Assembly (NCBI RefSeq): GCF_009002475.1
Contig: NZ_AP019860.1
Location: 4,836,001 to 4,900,000 of the forward strand
Origin: Candidatus Uabimicrobium amorphum
GTDB taxonomy: Bacteria; Planctomycetota; Uabimicrobiia; Uabimicrobiales; Uabimicrobiaceae
Direction: 5' to 3'
Length of the DNA: 64,000 nt
The notes beneath the pieces are model-generated. The model had not been told where the DNA came from and searched no databases. It saw nothing but the letters and a program-made list of their open reading frames with translations. Positions 42,786 through 51,283 of the stretch are shown here, one piece after another (position 1 is the stretch's first letter; every line of letters starts with the position of its first letter). A program made the position numbers and the translations under genes.

Positions 42786-43391
42786 ATGGGTGACCATTTA
42801 ACATCAATTACACTAAAAGATATCGCAAAACTGAAAGAACCACGTGAAACATATTTGGACTTGTTGCGTTTTGATGAAAAAGAGGTTCAAGAGAAAATAG
42901 CGAACTCCGCTCCTATTGTTAAAGTGTTTTTGACACGTTTAGAGCCCAAGCATATTTTTTACAGCGATGCGAAAAAATTAGTTCCCCTTCTTAAGTCTCC
43001 GCAATATGAAGAAGTGATCGTTACAGAAAAAGAGCTATTTGATTTAGAGGATTTGGGGAGAGCTATGTGTTTGGCGATCGGGCGTTACGCGCATAACCAC
43101 TTTCGTACGTTTTTAGATGAAAATGCCGTTGACATGGATCCCTTTGTTTCCAGAGAGCATGGTTTAATCTTTCTCAACAAACGTCGTAAAGTCTGTTACC
43201 ACGATATTGGAACTTTCAAAAAAGGTAGTACCAATGGAACGAAACTCAATGATATTTCTGTGGTAAAAAATGAGATAACGAATTGGGATACCAATGACTA
43301 CTTTGGCTTTGGGGAGTGTATTAGTACCATAAAAAATGGGGAGCGGATCATGGAATCCCGTTTTAAATTACGTTATCAAAATATTGAGTAA
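42786..43391 (+). CDS. single FHA-domain protein
   Basis: 201 aa, soluble. The first ~95 residues are an unassigned alpha/beta region (KVFLTRLEPKHIFYSDAKKL). Residues about 98-200 form an FHA domain: AIGRYAHNHF, VSREHGLIFLNKRRKVCYHD and KGSTNGTKLNDI, so the Arg, Ser-Arg-x-His and Asn-Gly features needed for phospho-Thr binding are present. RBS AAGGTG precedes the ATG. The stop directly abuts that of the convergent pentapeptide-repeat gene with no intervening base or terminator. Confidence 0.85.
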   Translation: MGDHLTSITLKDIAKLKEPRETYLDLLRFDEKEVQEKIANSAPIVKVFLTRLEPKHIFYSDAKKLVPLLKSPQYEEVIVTEKELFDLEDLGRAMCLAIGRYAHNHFRTFLDENAVDMDPFVSREHGLIFLNKRRKVCYHDIGTFKKGSTNGTKLNDISVVKNEITNWDTNDYFGFGECISTIKNGERIMESRFKLRYQNIE

Positions 43392-44102
43392 TTACAATTC
43401 AAACCCATCTTCTTCTAGAATCGTATCTTCGAGATTTGCACCCTCAAGGTTGGCACCTTTAAACTCTACATCTTCCAAATTTGAGCCTTCTAGGTGACAA
43501 TTTTGCAAATTTGCTTTTTCAAAATTAGAATTTTTCAGGTCAGCGCTTTCAATGTTTGCGTTTTCTAAATCTGCTTTTCGAAGATCGGAGTTTACTAGGT
43601 AGATTCCTTCCAGGTAGGCATTTTTCATCATGGCAGATTTTAGGTTTACTTTGTTAAAAGAAGCGTTTCCTAAATCGGCGTTCTTTAAGTTTGCCTTTTC
43701 AAAATTAGAATCCATTGCCTCAACTCCTTCAAGGAGAGCTTCTTCTAGGATAGTGCCTTTGAAGTTGCATTTTAAAATATGCGTATTTTTAAAAGAGGCT
43801 TCGAGACATGTCGCACCTTGAAAGTTTACATTGACTAAACATGCACCTTCAAAATTCGTCCCCCTTAAGTTGGCATTCGAAAAATCTACATTTTCTATTT
43901 TTGTATTTTCGAAATCAGCATCACACACCTGTGCATTCTTCATTTTCAAGTTACTGATTTTGCTGTTTTTCAACTTGACTTTATTTAAGACCGCACCTGT
44001 AAAGTTGTATCCATCCATTGCTTTTTCTGTTGCTAAGCAATCTTCTATAAATTCTCGTGCATTTTCAATGATAGGTGTCGTTTTCACTTTTTTAGAAGCC
44101 AT
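43392..44102 (-). CDS. pentapeptide-repeat protein
   Basis: 236 aa. From about residue 30 to 230 it is built of A(N/D)LxN-type five-residue repeats (for example ANLRGTNFEGACLVNVNFQG, and FEKANLKNADLGNASFNKVN), with Leu/Phe at the centre of nearly every unit. This implies a right-handed quadrilateral beta-helix of roughly 40 units. No catalytic or TM parts. Known family members include DNA-mimic gyrase binders and unassigned adaptors; nothing here decides between them. Convergent and abutting with the FHA gene. Confidence 0.92.
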   Translation of the reverse strand: MASKKVKTTPIIENAREFIEDCLATEKAMDGYNFTGAVLNKVKLKNSKISNLKMKNAQVCDADFENTKIENVDFSNANLRGTNFEGACLVNVNFQGATCLEASFKNTHILKCNFKGTILEEALLEGVEAMDSNFEKANLKNADLGNASFNKVNLKSAMMKNAYLEGIYLVNSDLRKADLENANIESADLKNSNFEKANLQNCHLEGSNLEDVEFKGANLEGANLEDTILEEDGFEL

Positions 44103-44213
44103 TAATATATCTCCCGTATAGATTTAGTTAAGCGTCGCAATTTCTGAGGTGATTATATAGCGAAAAAAAAAGTAAAATGCAAATAAAATTTTCAGATAAA
44201 TTAAAAAAATTAA

Positions 44214-44243
44214 AGTTATTGAGGTAATTTTACCTCAATAACT
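44214..44243 (-). terminator. terminator of the subtilase gene
   Basis: AGTTATTGAGGTAA (44214-44227) and TTACCTCAATAACT (44230-44243) form a long perfect stem. On the minus strand it is followed by TTAATTTTTTTAATT, just past the stop at 44251. Confidence 0.85.
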
Positions 44244-44250
44244 TTGTAAA

Positions 44251-45582
44251 TTATTTGTTGAGTGACTTAGCTTCTACGAGGGCTTTTTTAAGATCTATAC
44301 GTCCTCCAGAGGCTATTTTACTTGAGAAAGCCGATACTTTTGTTACAGACGTCATCAAAACACTTTTCAATGTAACTGGATCAAGGTTGGGGTTATTGGC
44401 AAGTACTTCTGCTGCGACACCTGCTACTGTGGGAGATGCCATTGATGTTCCTGATTTTGAAGAGTAACGATTTCTTGGTACAGTAGATAAAATCGAAGAC
44501 CCTGGAGCAGCAATATCAACACCTACTTTTCCGTAGTTCGAAAAAGAAGACATGGTTCCCCAGCTGGTTGTTGAAGCAACAACAAGTAAATTTTCGCTAG
44601 TGAAAGACGCAGGGTATGTAGGACGAATATCAATATTCTGCGAAGAATTACCCGCCGCAGCAACGACTAAAACACCGTATTCTTTGCCAATAAAATCAAT
44701 AGCTTCGGCAACAGAGTTTCCACCTTCGTTGTGCGATTTACCAAAAGAACAATTGATGATCTTTGCACCGTTTTTCGCCGCATACATAAATGCTTCGATG
44801 ACATCCACATCTTTCTCATCCGAAAAATTAGGAACGGTACGAATTGCCATAATTTTTACTTTCGAGGCTATTCCCGCAACACCTTTGCCATTGTTTTGTT
44901 GTGCGGCAATAGTTCCTGAAACGTGTGTTCCATGGCTGTGGGTATCAGATATATCAACTGTGGCTTTACCATCTTTGTCACGTACTAAAGTATTGATGCC
45001 ATAAATATCGTCAATGTAGCCGTTGTTATCATCATCAATACCATTTCCTACAATTTCACCTGGATTTTTCCACATGACATTGCTTAAATCTTCATGATTG
45101 ACATCAACGCCTGTATCTACAACCGCAACGATGATTTCTTTCTGTGGCTTTGTCGATTTTTCTTGGTAAACTTTATTTACAGAGATACCATTATCTCCCG
45201 CATCGGCAAAACTCCATAGGCTTCCTACACGTGGATCATTGAAAGGAGCCGCATCTTCGCTAGCGCGAACTGTTGCCACATCGCGCGCCAATTCAGTCAC
45301 ACGTTCACTGTGAAAATCACGCTCGGTGTATACAACACTGTCGTTTTTTTGTAAAACTTTTTCAAGCTCGTGGAGATTATTCGTATACACAACATAAGTT
45401 TGCGCGAAGAGATGTTGCGCACGCTTAATTAACTTGCTTTGTGGCATAGTTTGTTGTGGTTGTAGCTTTACAATAAGACGATCAGCTGAATAATTGTTAC
45501 CGCTTTGCGATGTAAGTACTTCGTCTGCAAATGTACTGCAAACAACTGCAAAAGCGATCGCAAAATAAAGGAACTGCTTCAT
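44251..45582 (-). CDS. secreted subtilisin-family serine protease (S8)
   Basis: About 443 aa from the ATG at 45582, which has AGGGGAG upstream; the extra 16 codons to 45630 are unlikely. Signal peptide MKQFLYFAIAFAVVCSTFA, then a ~85-residue propeptide-like region (DRLIVKL). The catalytic domain has Asp156 (VVDTGVDVNHEDL), His217 (SHGTHVSGTIA), the oxyanion Asn in AAAGNSS and Ser380 (SGTSMASPTVAG). DDDNNGYIDD is a likely calcium site. All catalytic residues are intact. It should act extracellularly or in the periplasm. Its upstream region contains the hexanucleotide tract at 45698-45836. Confidence 0.95.
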   Translation of the reverse strand: MKQFLYFAIAFAVVCSTFADEVLTSQSGNNYSADRLIVKLQPQQTMPQSKLIKRAQHLFAQTYVVYTNNLHELEKVLQKNDSVVYTERDFHSERVTELARDVATVRASEDAAPFNDPRVGSLWSFADAGDNGISVNKVYQEKSTKPQKEIIVAVVDTGVDVNHEDLSNVMWKNPGEIVGNGIDDDNNGYIDDIYGINTLVRDKDGKATVDISDTHSHGTHVSGTIAAQQNNGKGVAGIASKVKIMAIRTVPNFSDEKDVDVIEAFMYAAKNGAKIINCSFGKSHNEGGNSVAEAIDFIGKEYGVLVVAAAGNSSQNIDIRPTYPASFTSENLLVVASTTSWGTMSSFSNYGKVGVDIAAPGSSILSTVPRNRYSSKSGTSMASPTVAGVAAEVLANNPNLDPVTLKSVLMTSVTKVSAFSSKIASGGRIDLKKALVEAKSLNK

Positions 45583-45697
45583 AAAATAGTACTCCCCTAT
45601 TTTTAAAATTTTGAATAAAAAATGAAACATGCTCCCATTATACCTCTAAGGAGTCAAGATGTAAAGTTCGAGTATAAGGTGCAGTTACAAGCCCCTG

Positions 45698-45836
45698 ACC
45701 GTGACCCTGACTCTGACTCTGACCCTGACCCTGACCCTGACCCTGACTCTGACTCTGACCGTGACCCTGACTCTGACCCTGACCGTAACCGTAACCGTAA
45801 TCGTAATTCGTAACCGTAATCGTAATCGTAACCGTA
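45698..45836. repeat. hexanucleotide tandem repeat, 23 units
   Basis: Fifteen 6-bp units of GACCCT, GACTCT and GACCGT (45698-45787) pass into eight units of AACCGT and AATCGT (45788-45836), with a single 7-bp unit at 45806. It lies between the divergent subtilase and tandem-kinase genes, about 115 bp from the subtilase start, and might alter promoter spacing when units are gained or lost. Confidence 0.85.
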
Positions 45837-45852
45837 TTTTGTTGTGATTACG

Positions 45853-45978
45853 TCACGATGACCAATCTTCGTCGTCACCATAGACTATTTCTCCTGTGTC
45901 ATGGATAGTCATAAATTTAAATTCTCCGCGATTGGCGGGATTTGTTAAATGTATAGCTCCAAGTGGTATGTTTTTTGC
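45853..45978 (-). pseudogene. possible 3' remnant of a lost gene
   Basis: A short open minus-strand frame ends at a TGA (45853-45855). It reads protein-like (KNIPLGAIHLTNPANRGEF, then DTGEIVYGDDEDW), unlike the biased shadows around it. It is cut off upstream by a stop. Too short to be sure; it could be chance. Confidence 0.2.
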
Positions 45979-46070
45979 TAAGTACCTTTACAATAAAGTT
46001 TTACTCCAAAATCACAATATTGTATCACAGCCAAATAAATATAAAGGACTTATCAAATTCGGGAGATATT

Positions 46071-47822
46071 ATGATGAATTTACAAAACGATTGCGGTTGT
46101 GTCTTAAGAAATCGTTACGAAATAAAAGAACTACTTGACGAAGGTGGAATGAGCAGTGTCTATATCGCAAATGATACATTTTGGGAGGAAGATGTTGTCG
46201 TGAAAGTAGTTCAAATCCCACAAGATGAAGATGAGTTACAAATTTTAAGTCGTATGCAGCGCGAGTATAAGATTCTCCATAGTCTCGATCATCCTAATAT
46301 TGTAAAAGCGAGAGATTTTTTCGTGGAAGAGGATGAGTCATTTCTTGTTATGGAATATATTAAAGCGAGCTCTTTGAGAAAAGTGATTGTGTCACAGAAT
46401 GACTTTTTGACGTTTGACCAAAAAGTAAAAATTATGATAGACCTTCTCGCAACAGTTAGCTATGTCAATCAACATGATATTATTCATCGTGATCTAAAAC
46501 CAAGTAATATTCTTATTGATAGCAACTTAAACCCTGTGCTAGTTGATTTCGGTATTAGCAAACCATATCGTACAGATTTTGAGACATTGACAAAGGGGGC
46601 CGCTGTTATGGGAACTTATGATTACATGAGTCCTGAACACCTTAACATGCAACCTCTGACGTTTTCCGATGTATTCTCTTTGGGGGCAGTACTTTATCAA
46701 CTTTTTACCTGGAAAAAAAACGGACCTTTTCACGGTACGACTCCATTTCAAATATCAAGAAATATAATATCTGGTAACATTGCACCTTTAGTGGATGTTT
46801 TGGATCATCCACAAGAAGATAACTGCAAAATTCAAAAAGTCTCGGATGTCCTCCAGCAAATGATGGAGAAAAAACCTGAAGATCGAATTCAACTTGATGA
46901 TGCTTTGGAAATTTTACAAAGTATTGCAAATAGTACCGTGCGCCATACAGAGGGAGACGCACTCGACATCGCAAGTACAAATCATCAGCATATTTTCTCC
47001 GATACGGAACGGTACAAAAATTTTGAGTTAATTGGTAAAGGTAGTATGGGGAAAGTTTATAAAGTTTGGGATGAGCATTTACAAAAAGAAGTGGCGATGA
47101 AAACTCTGATGCATCAAGCCGAGGATATGGAAAAAGACCAAATTCGTTTTACACGCGAGGCGAAGATAACAAAAGAATTACAGCATCCTTACATTGTCGA
47201 AGTTTATGACTTTGGCAGTATTGAAAATAATTATTTTTTTACCATGGAGTTCCTTGAGGGGAGGCTGCTCTTTAAAATATTGGAGGAAGGGGAATACTCT
47301 TACCGCGAACTTATCGAAGTATTTGTTAAGATTTGTCAGGCCGTAGAACACGCGCATAGTAAAAAGTGTATTCATCGCGATTTAAAACCAGAAAATATAC
47401 TGATCTTAGAAAATGGTGACCCAAAAGTCACTGATTTTGGTTTGGCGAAGTTCATACCTGACTGGGAATATTTAACAACCCAAGGTTGTGTAATGGGAAC
47501 GGCAAGCTACATGTCTCCGGAACAAGCTAAAGGGGATATTGATGATTTAGACGAGCGCACGGATATCTATGCTTTGGGAATTATACTGTATGTGATGCTT
47601 ACAGGCACATTTCCCTTTTCTGGGCAATCGACATTTCAGATAATATCACAAACGATTTTGAAAGACCCTACTCCCGCATATGAAAAGAACCCGCGGTTAC
47701 CCAAATCGTTGTCAGACATATGTATGAAGGCCATCGCAAAAGACAAAGAAAATAGATACCAAGATGTTGCGCAGTTACGACGCGAACTTACAAAAATTAT
47801 GGTAGAAAATAGCAAATCATAA
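46071..47822 (+). CDS. tandem Ser/Thr protein kinase (two kinase domains)
   Basis: About 583 aa from the ATG at 46071 (or 46074), with GGGAG just upstream; the longer frame to 45963 has no RBS. Kinase 1 (about 18-285) has VVVKVV, HRDLKPSN near 138, VDFGISK and YMSPEH, but a changed glycine loop (DEGGMSS in place of GxGGMG), so nucleotide binding may be weakened. Kinase 2 (about 320-575) has an intact loop (GKGSMGKVY), VAMKTL, HRDLKPEN near 433, TDFGLAK and YMSPEQ. No TM segment, so it is cytosolic. Kinase 1 is a close paralogue of the single-domain kinase at 49914, and even the 5' leaders match. Confidence 0.93.
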   Translation: MMNLQNDCGCVLRNRYEIKELLDEGGMSSVYIANDTFWEEDVVVKVVQIPQDEDELQILSRMQREYKILHSLDHPNIVKARDFFVEEDESFLVMEYIKASSLRKVIVSQNDFLTFDQKVKIMIDLLATVSYVNQHDIIHRDLKPSNILIDSNLNPVLVDFGISKPYRTDFETLTKGAAVMGTYDYMSPEHLNMQPLTFSDVFSLGAVLYQLFTWKKNGPFHGTTPFQISRNIISGNIAPLVDVLDHPQEDNCKIQKVSDVLQQMMEKKPEDRIQLDDALEILQSIANSTVRHTEGDALDIASTNHQHIFSDTERYKNFELIGKGSMGKVYKVWDEHLQKEVAMKTLMHQAEDMEKDQIRFTREAKITKELQHPYIVEVYDFGSIENNYFFTMEFLEGRLLFKILEEGEYSYRELIEVFVKICQAVEHAHSKKCIHRDLKPENILILENGDPKVTDFGLAKFIPDWEYLTTQGCVMGTASYMSPEQAKGDIDDLDERTDIYALGIILYVMLTGTFPFSGQSTFQIISQTILKDPTPAYEKNPRLPKSLSDICMKAIAKDKENRYQDVAQLRRELTKIMVENSKS

Positions 47823-47946
47823 TCTCATTTTACGTGATTTTTTGCATTACGTTAATCGGCATGTAGCGAAATATTCCTTGCATTTTAGAATACTCATGGG
47901 TTATGTTACCAAGATAAAATCATCTCTAAAAATGTAAGGAAAACAA

Positions 47947-49809
47947 ATGAAAAAAATACTACTGCTTCTATGGATTTTTTGCATTACCAGTCTATACTGT
48001 GAACATGAACGTTACACCATCGAACAATTTCTCAGTACAACCTCCATCTCAGGTAGTTCTTTTTCGCCTGATGAAAAAGAAATACTTTTTTCTAGTGACG
48101 CCTCTGGAGTATATAACGCTTACGTTATGTCTGTGAAAGACGGTAAAGCACGCCAAATTACACATTCCACAAAAGAATCCATTTATATACTCTCTTTCTT
48201 TCCCAAAGATAAAAGAATTTTATACCGTAGTGATCAGGGAGGAAATGAGCTTCACCATATTTATTTATTGGATGAAGATGGCAAATCGCGCGATTTGACT
48301 CCTGGTGAAAAAGTTCGTTCAGGTTTTTATGGTTGGAGCCATGACCGCAAAAGCTTTTTTTATGGCAGCAATAAACGCGATCCTCGTTATATGGATGTCT
48401 ACGAAATGGATATCGACACTTTCGAGGCAAAAATGTTGTACAAAAATGAAGGAGGATATTACCCTAGTGGTATTTCCAATAACAAGAAATACATCGCTTT
48501 GGCCAAAGTGATTACGCGAAACAATAGCGATATGTATTTGTACAACTGTGACGAAAAAAAAATACATCATTTAAGCCCTCACAAGGGCGATATTAATTTT
48601 TCTCCCGTTACTTTTAGTGTGGACAATACAAAATTATACTACCTGACAGACCGTGATAGTGAATTTTCTTATTTGATGAGTTATGACTTAAAAACAACGA
48701 AGTCTTCTATCGTTGAACAGACAAACTGGGATATCATGTATGCCTACTTTTCTTATAGCGGAAAGTACATGGTTTTAGGAATTAATAACGATTCGCGTAC
48801 CGAAGTAAAAATATACAACACTGTTGCGAAAAAATGGTTGAAATTACCTGAAATGCCTCATGCGGATATTACTTCCGTAAATATTTCGTCTAGTGAGAAC
48901 CTGATGACTTTTTATGTCAACAGTTCTCGTTCGCCTAATAATTTGTATGTCTACAATTTTACAACGGGAAAATATCGTCAGTTAACCAACACCATGAACT
49001 CTCAAATCAATGTTGAGCATCTTGTCGATGGCAATGTAATCCGTTACAAATCTTTCGATGACTTAGAAGTCCCTGCAATTCTTTATAAACCTCATCAGGC
49101 CTCTGCAACCAACAAAGTACCTGCCATTGTATGGGTTCATGGTGGACCAGGAGGACAATCTCGCATTCGTTACTCTGCGCTGATTCAGTATCTTGCAAAT
49201 CATGGCTATGCTGTTCTTGCTGTAAATAACCGTGGAAGTTCAGGATACGGTAAAACATTTTTTCAGTTGGACGACCACAATCATGGCAAAGGTGACTTGG
49301 GAGACTGTATTGCGGCAAAGAAATTTTTAGCAGATACCGGTTATGTTGACGCGAAAAAAATAGCGATTGTTGGTGGTAGTTATGGTGGTTATATGGTCTT
49401 AGCAGCACTGGCCTTTCGTCCAACAGAGTTTCAAGTTGGTGTCAATATTTTCGGTGTATCGAATTGGGTAAGAACACTCAAAAGTATTCCCGCGTGGTGG
49501 GAAGCCTACCGTGAAGCTTTGTATCGCGAATTAGGAAATCCACATACCGAAGAAGAGTATCTACGTAGTATTTCACCATTGTTTCACTCCGATAAAATTA
49601 TGCGTCCTCTTTTGGTTCTGCAAGGTGCAAACGATCCTCGTGTGTTAAAGGTGGAGTCCGATGAAATTGTGGCGGCAGTAAAGAAAAAAGGAGTACCGGT
49701 TGAGTATATTGTATTCCCAGATGAAGGCCATGGCTTTGCCAAAAAACAAAATCGTATAAAGGGTTTCAAGGCAATTCGTTTATTTCTCGATAAGTATTTA
49801 AAACAGTAG
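47947..49809 (+). CDS. secreted S9-family prolyl oligopeptidase-like serine peptidase
   Basis: 620 aa. Signal peptide MKKILLLLWIFCITSLYC and RBS TAAGGAAAA. Residues about 25-345 are a beta-propeller of WD40/TolB-like blades (FSPDEKEILFSSDASGVYNA, ARQITHS). Residues about 360-620 are an alpha/beta hydrolase: HGGPGG, NNRGSSGYG, the nucleophile Ser478 in GGSYGGY, Asp563 in GANDPRV and His595 in DEGHGF. The triad is complete. The arrangement is that of acylaminoacyl/dipeptidyl peptidases cleaving short peptides. It sits between two paralogous kinase genes. Confidence 0.93.
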   Translation: MKKILLLLWIFCITSLYCEHERYTIEQFLSTTSISGSSFSPDEKEILFSSDASGVYNAYVMSVKDGKARQITHSTKESIYILSFFPKDKRILYRSDQGGNELHHIYLLDEDGKSRDLTPGEKVRSGFYGWSHDRKSFFYGSNKRDPRYMDVYEMDIDTFEAKMLYKNEGGYYPSGISNNKKYIALAKVITRNNSDMYLYNCDEKKIHHLSPHKGDINFSPVTFSVDNTKLYYLTDRDSEFSYLMSYDLKTTKSSIVEQTNWDIMYAYFSYSGKYMVLGINNDSRTEVKIYNTVAKKWLKLPEMPHADITSVNISSSENLMTFYVNSSRSPNNLYVYNFTTGKYRQLTNTMNSQINVEHLVDGNVIRYKSFDDLEVPAILYKPHQASATNKVPAIVWVHGGPGGQSRIRYSALIQYLANHGYAVLAVNNRGSSGYGKTFFQLDDHNHGKGDLGDCIAAKKFLADTGYVDAKKIAIVGGSYGGYMVLAALAFRPTEFQVGVNIFGVSNWVRTLKSIPAWWEAYREALYRELGNPHTEEEYLRSISPLFHSDKIMRPLLVLQGANDPRVLKVESDEIVAAVKKKGVPVEYIVFPDEGHGFAKKQNRIKGFKAIRLFLDKYLKQ

Positions 49810-49860
49810 GTGCGTCTACATTTCGAAAAATAAGCAAAATAATTTGCGCTTAATGCTTTT

Positions 49861-49884
49861 CGATCCCGATCAGAATCGGGATCG
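49861..49884. terminator. 24-bp hairpin after the S9 peptidase gene
   Basis: CGATCCCGAT (49861-49870) and ATCGGGATCG (49875-49884) pair perfectly over CAGA, followed by ATTT. It lies between the peptidase stop and the kinase start and may terminate or attenuate. It shares CGATCCCGATC with the tract at 18560. Confidence 0.55.
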
Positions 49885-49913
49885 ATTTACCAGTGGGAAT
49901 AGATGGAGACATC

Positions 49914-50777
49914 ATGGCCAATTTACAAAAAGGTAGTATTTTTAGAAGTCGTTATGAAATAAAAGAATTGTTAGAAAAAGGTGGAATGGGCAGTGTATAT
50001 CTTGCAAACGATGTATTTTTAGATGAAAATGTCGTCATAAAAGTGGCGCAAATTCCACAAAACGATGACGAATTAAAACTTTTAAGTCGTATGCAGCGCG
50101 AGTACAAAATTTTGCATAATCTCGACCATCCAAATATAGTCAAAGCAAGAGATTTATTCGTGGAAGATGAACAATCGTTTTTGGTGATGGAGTACATCAA
50201 GGCTGACTCTTTACAAAAGATGATTGGCTTACACAAAGATTTTTTAAGTATTGATGAGAAATTGACTATTATGATGGATCTTATTGCGACAGTTGACTAT
50301 GTCAATAAAAACGATATCATCCATCGTGATATAAAGCCCGCGAATATACTGATTGACAATTTAAAGCCTATATTAGTTGATTTTGGCATTAGCAAACCAT
50401 ATCGGACAGATTTTGAGATCGTGACAACTGGAGCGGCCGTTATAGGCACTTACGATTATATGAGTCCCGAACAACTTAGTTCGCAACCTCTTACGTTTTC
50501 GGATGTTTTTTCTTTGGGGGCTGTTATTTATCAACTCTTTACATGGCAAAAAACCGGCCCTTTTCACGGCAAAACACCTTTTCAAATATCGAGAAATATA
50601 ATCTCCGGAGATGTAACACCCTTGGTTGATATTGTGCCATACGAAGAACAAGACGAAAATAAGATTCGAAAAATATCACATGTGATTGGTAAAATGATTG
50701 AAAAAAAACCTGAGAGTCGAATGAAGCTTTCTAATGCTTTAGAAGTTTTACAAAGTCTCAGTGCAAGTAACAAATAA
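49914..50777 (+). CDS. single-domain Ser/Thr protein kinase, paralogue of kinase 1 at 46 kb
   Basis: About 287 aa from the ATG at 49914, with GGAGAC four bases upstream; a GTG seven codons earlier is in frame but lacks support. Only a kinase domain: EKGGMGSVY loop, VVIKVA lysine, SRMQREYKIL, HRDIKPAN, VDFGISKPYRTDFE and YMSPEQ. No TM or sensor domain, so it is cytosolic. Long stretches are identical to kinase 1 of the tandem kinase (LTFSDVFSLGAV, FQISRNIISG), pointing to a recent local duplication. Unlike that domain, its glycine loop is intact. Confidence 0.93.
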   Translation: MANLQKGSIFRSRYEIKELLEKGGMGSVYLANDVFLDENVVIKVAQIPQNDDELKLLSRMQREYKILHNLDHPNIVKARDLFVEDEQSFLVMEYIKADSLQKMIGLHKDFLSIDEKLTIMMDLIATVDYVNKNDIIHRDIKPANILIDNLKPILVDFGISKPYRTDFEIVTTGAAVIGTYDYMSPEQLSSQPLTFSDVFSLGAVIYQLFTWQKTGPFHGKTPFQISRNIISGDVTPLVDIVPYEEQDENKIRKISHVIGKMIEKKPESRMKLSNALEVLQSLSASNK

Positions 50778-50926
50778 TTACTGGTTAGGCTTTGAGAACA
50801 GTGGAATTACAAAACGCCTTTTGAAAAGAGATATGTTTATTGTAGAATCTGTAACGAACAACAACTAGTGTTGTAGAATATTAGTTTGTGTACGTTGCCC
50901 AAGTACTTAATTTAGGAAAAAAATAA

Positions 50927-51277
50927 ATGCGAATATTATGTTTTATGATGATGATTATTTTCATTTCAGGTTGTACCTTTGGAGAGCGACGCGTTGGTAG
51001 CTCGGATAAGTGGCAGTCCGCAATTAGCCAAGTAAAAGTAAAGCAAACAACCGAAGCGGAACTTATTCAAATTTTTGGACCTCCGGCATTAACCGACGTC
51101 AAAACCATCAAAGACCATGTTGTTTATTACTATTGGATGGAAAAACTCAAAAATAGATCACTATACCTATTTGTGTACAATTATTGGGATATCGACATTC
51201 AGTATGATCGCGCTATGTTTGTTTTTAAGGATGGCGTTTTACAAAGTTATGGTATTTCCCGAGACGTAGAAAAGTAG
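50927..51277 (+). CDS. small lipoprotein, BamE/SmpA-like motif
   Basis: 116 aa. Signal peptide with lipobox ISGC (Cys16), so LspA/Lgt-processed. The motif TEAELIQIFGPPALTDVK followed by VVYYYW resembles the helix-turn-strand start of BamE/SmpA-fold lipoproteins ('T..eVi.lLGpP'). That is a fold-level hint, not evidence of a role in outer membrane assembly. The next lipoprotein gene begins 6 bp downstream and carries the same motif. Confidence 0.72.
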   Translation: MRILCFMMMIIFISGCTFGERRVGSSDKWQSAISQVKVKQTTEAELIQIFGPPALTDVKTIKDHVVYYYWMEKLKNRSLYLFVYNYWDIDIQYDRAMFVFKDGVLQSYGISRDVEK

Positions 51278-51283
51278 GCGTGT

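Noticed and set aside
45622..45813. Plus-strand frame encoding a DPDSD-type repeat peptide
   Set aside because: It is only the translation of the hexanucleotide array, has no RBS, and the array continues past its end with a changed unit.
45654..45881. Minus-strand Ser/Glu/Gly repeat frame over the same array
   Set aside because: Same array read on the other strand; low complexity arises from the 6-bp period.
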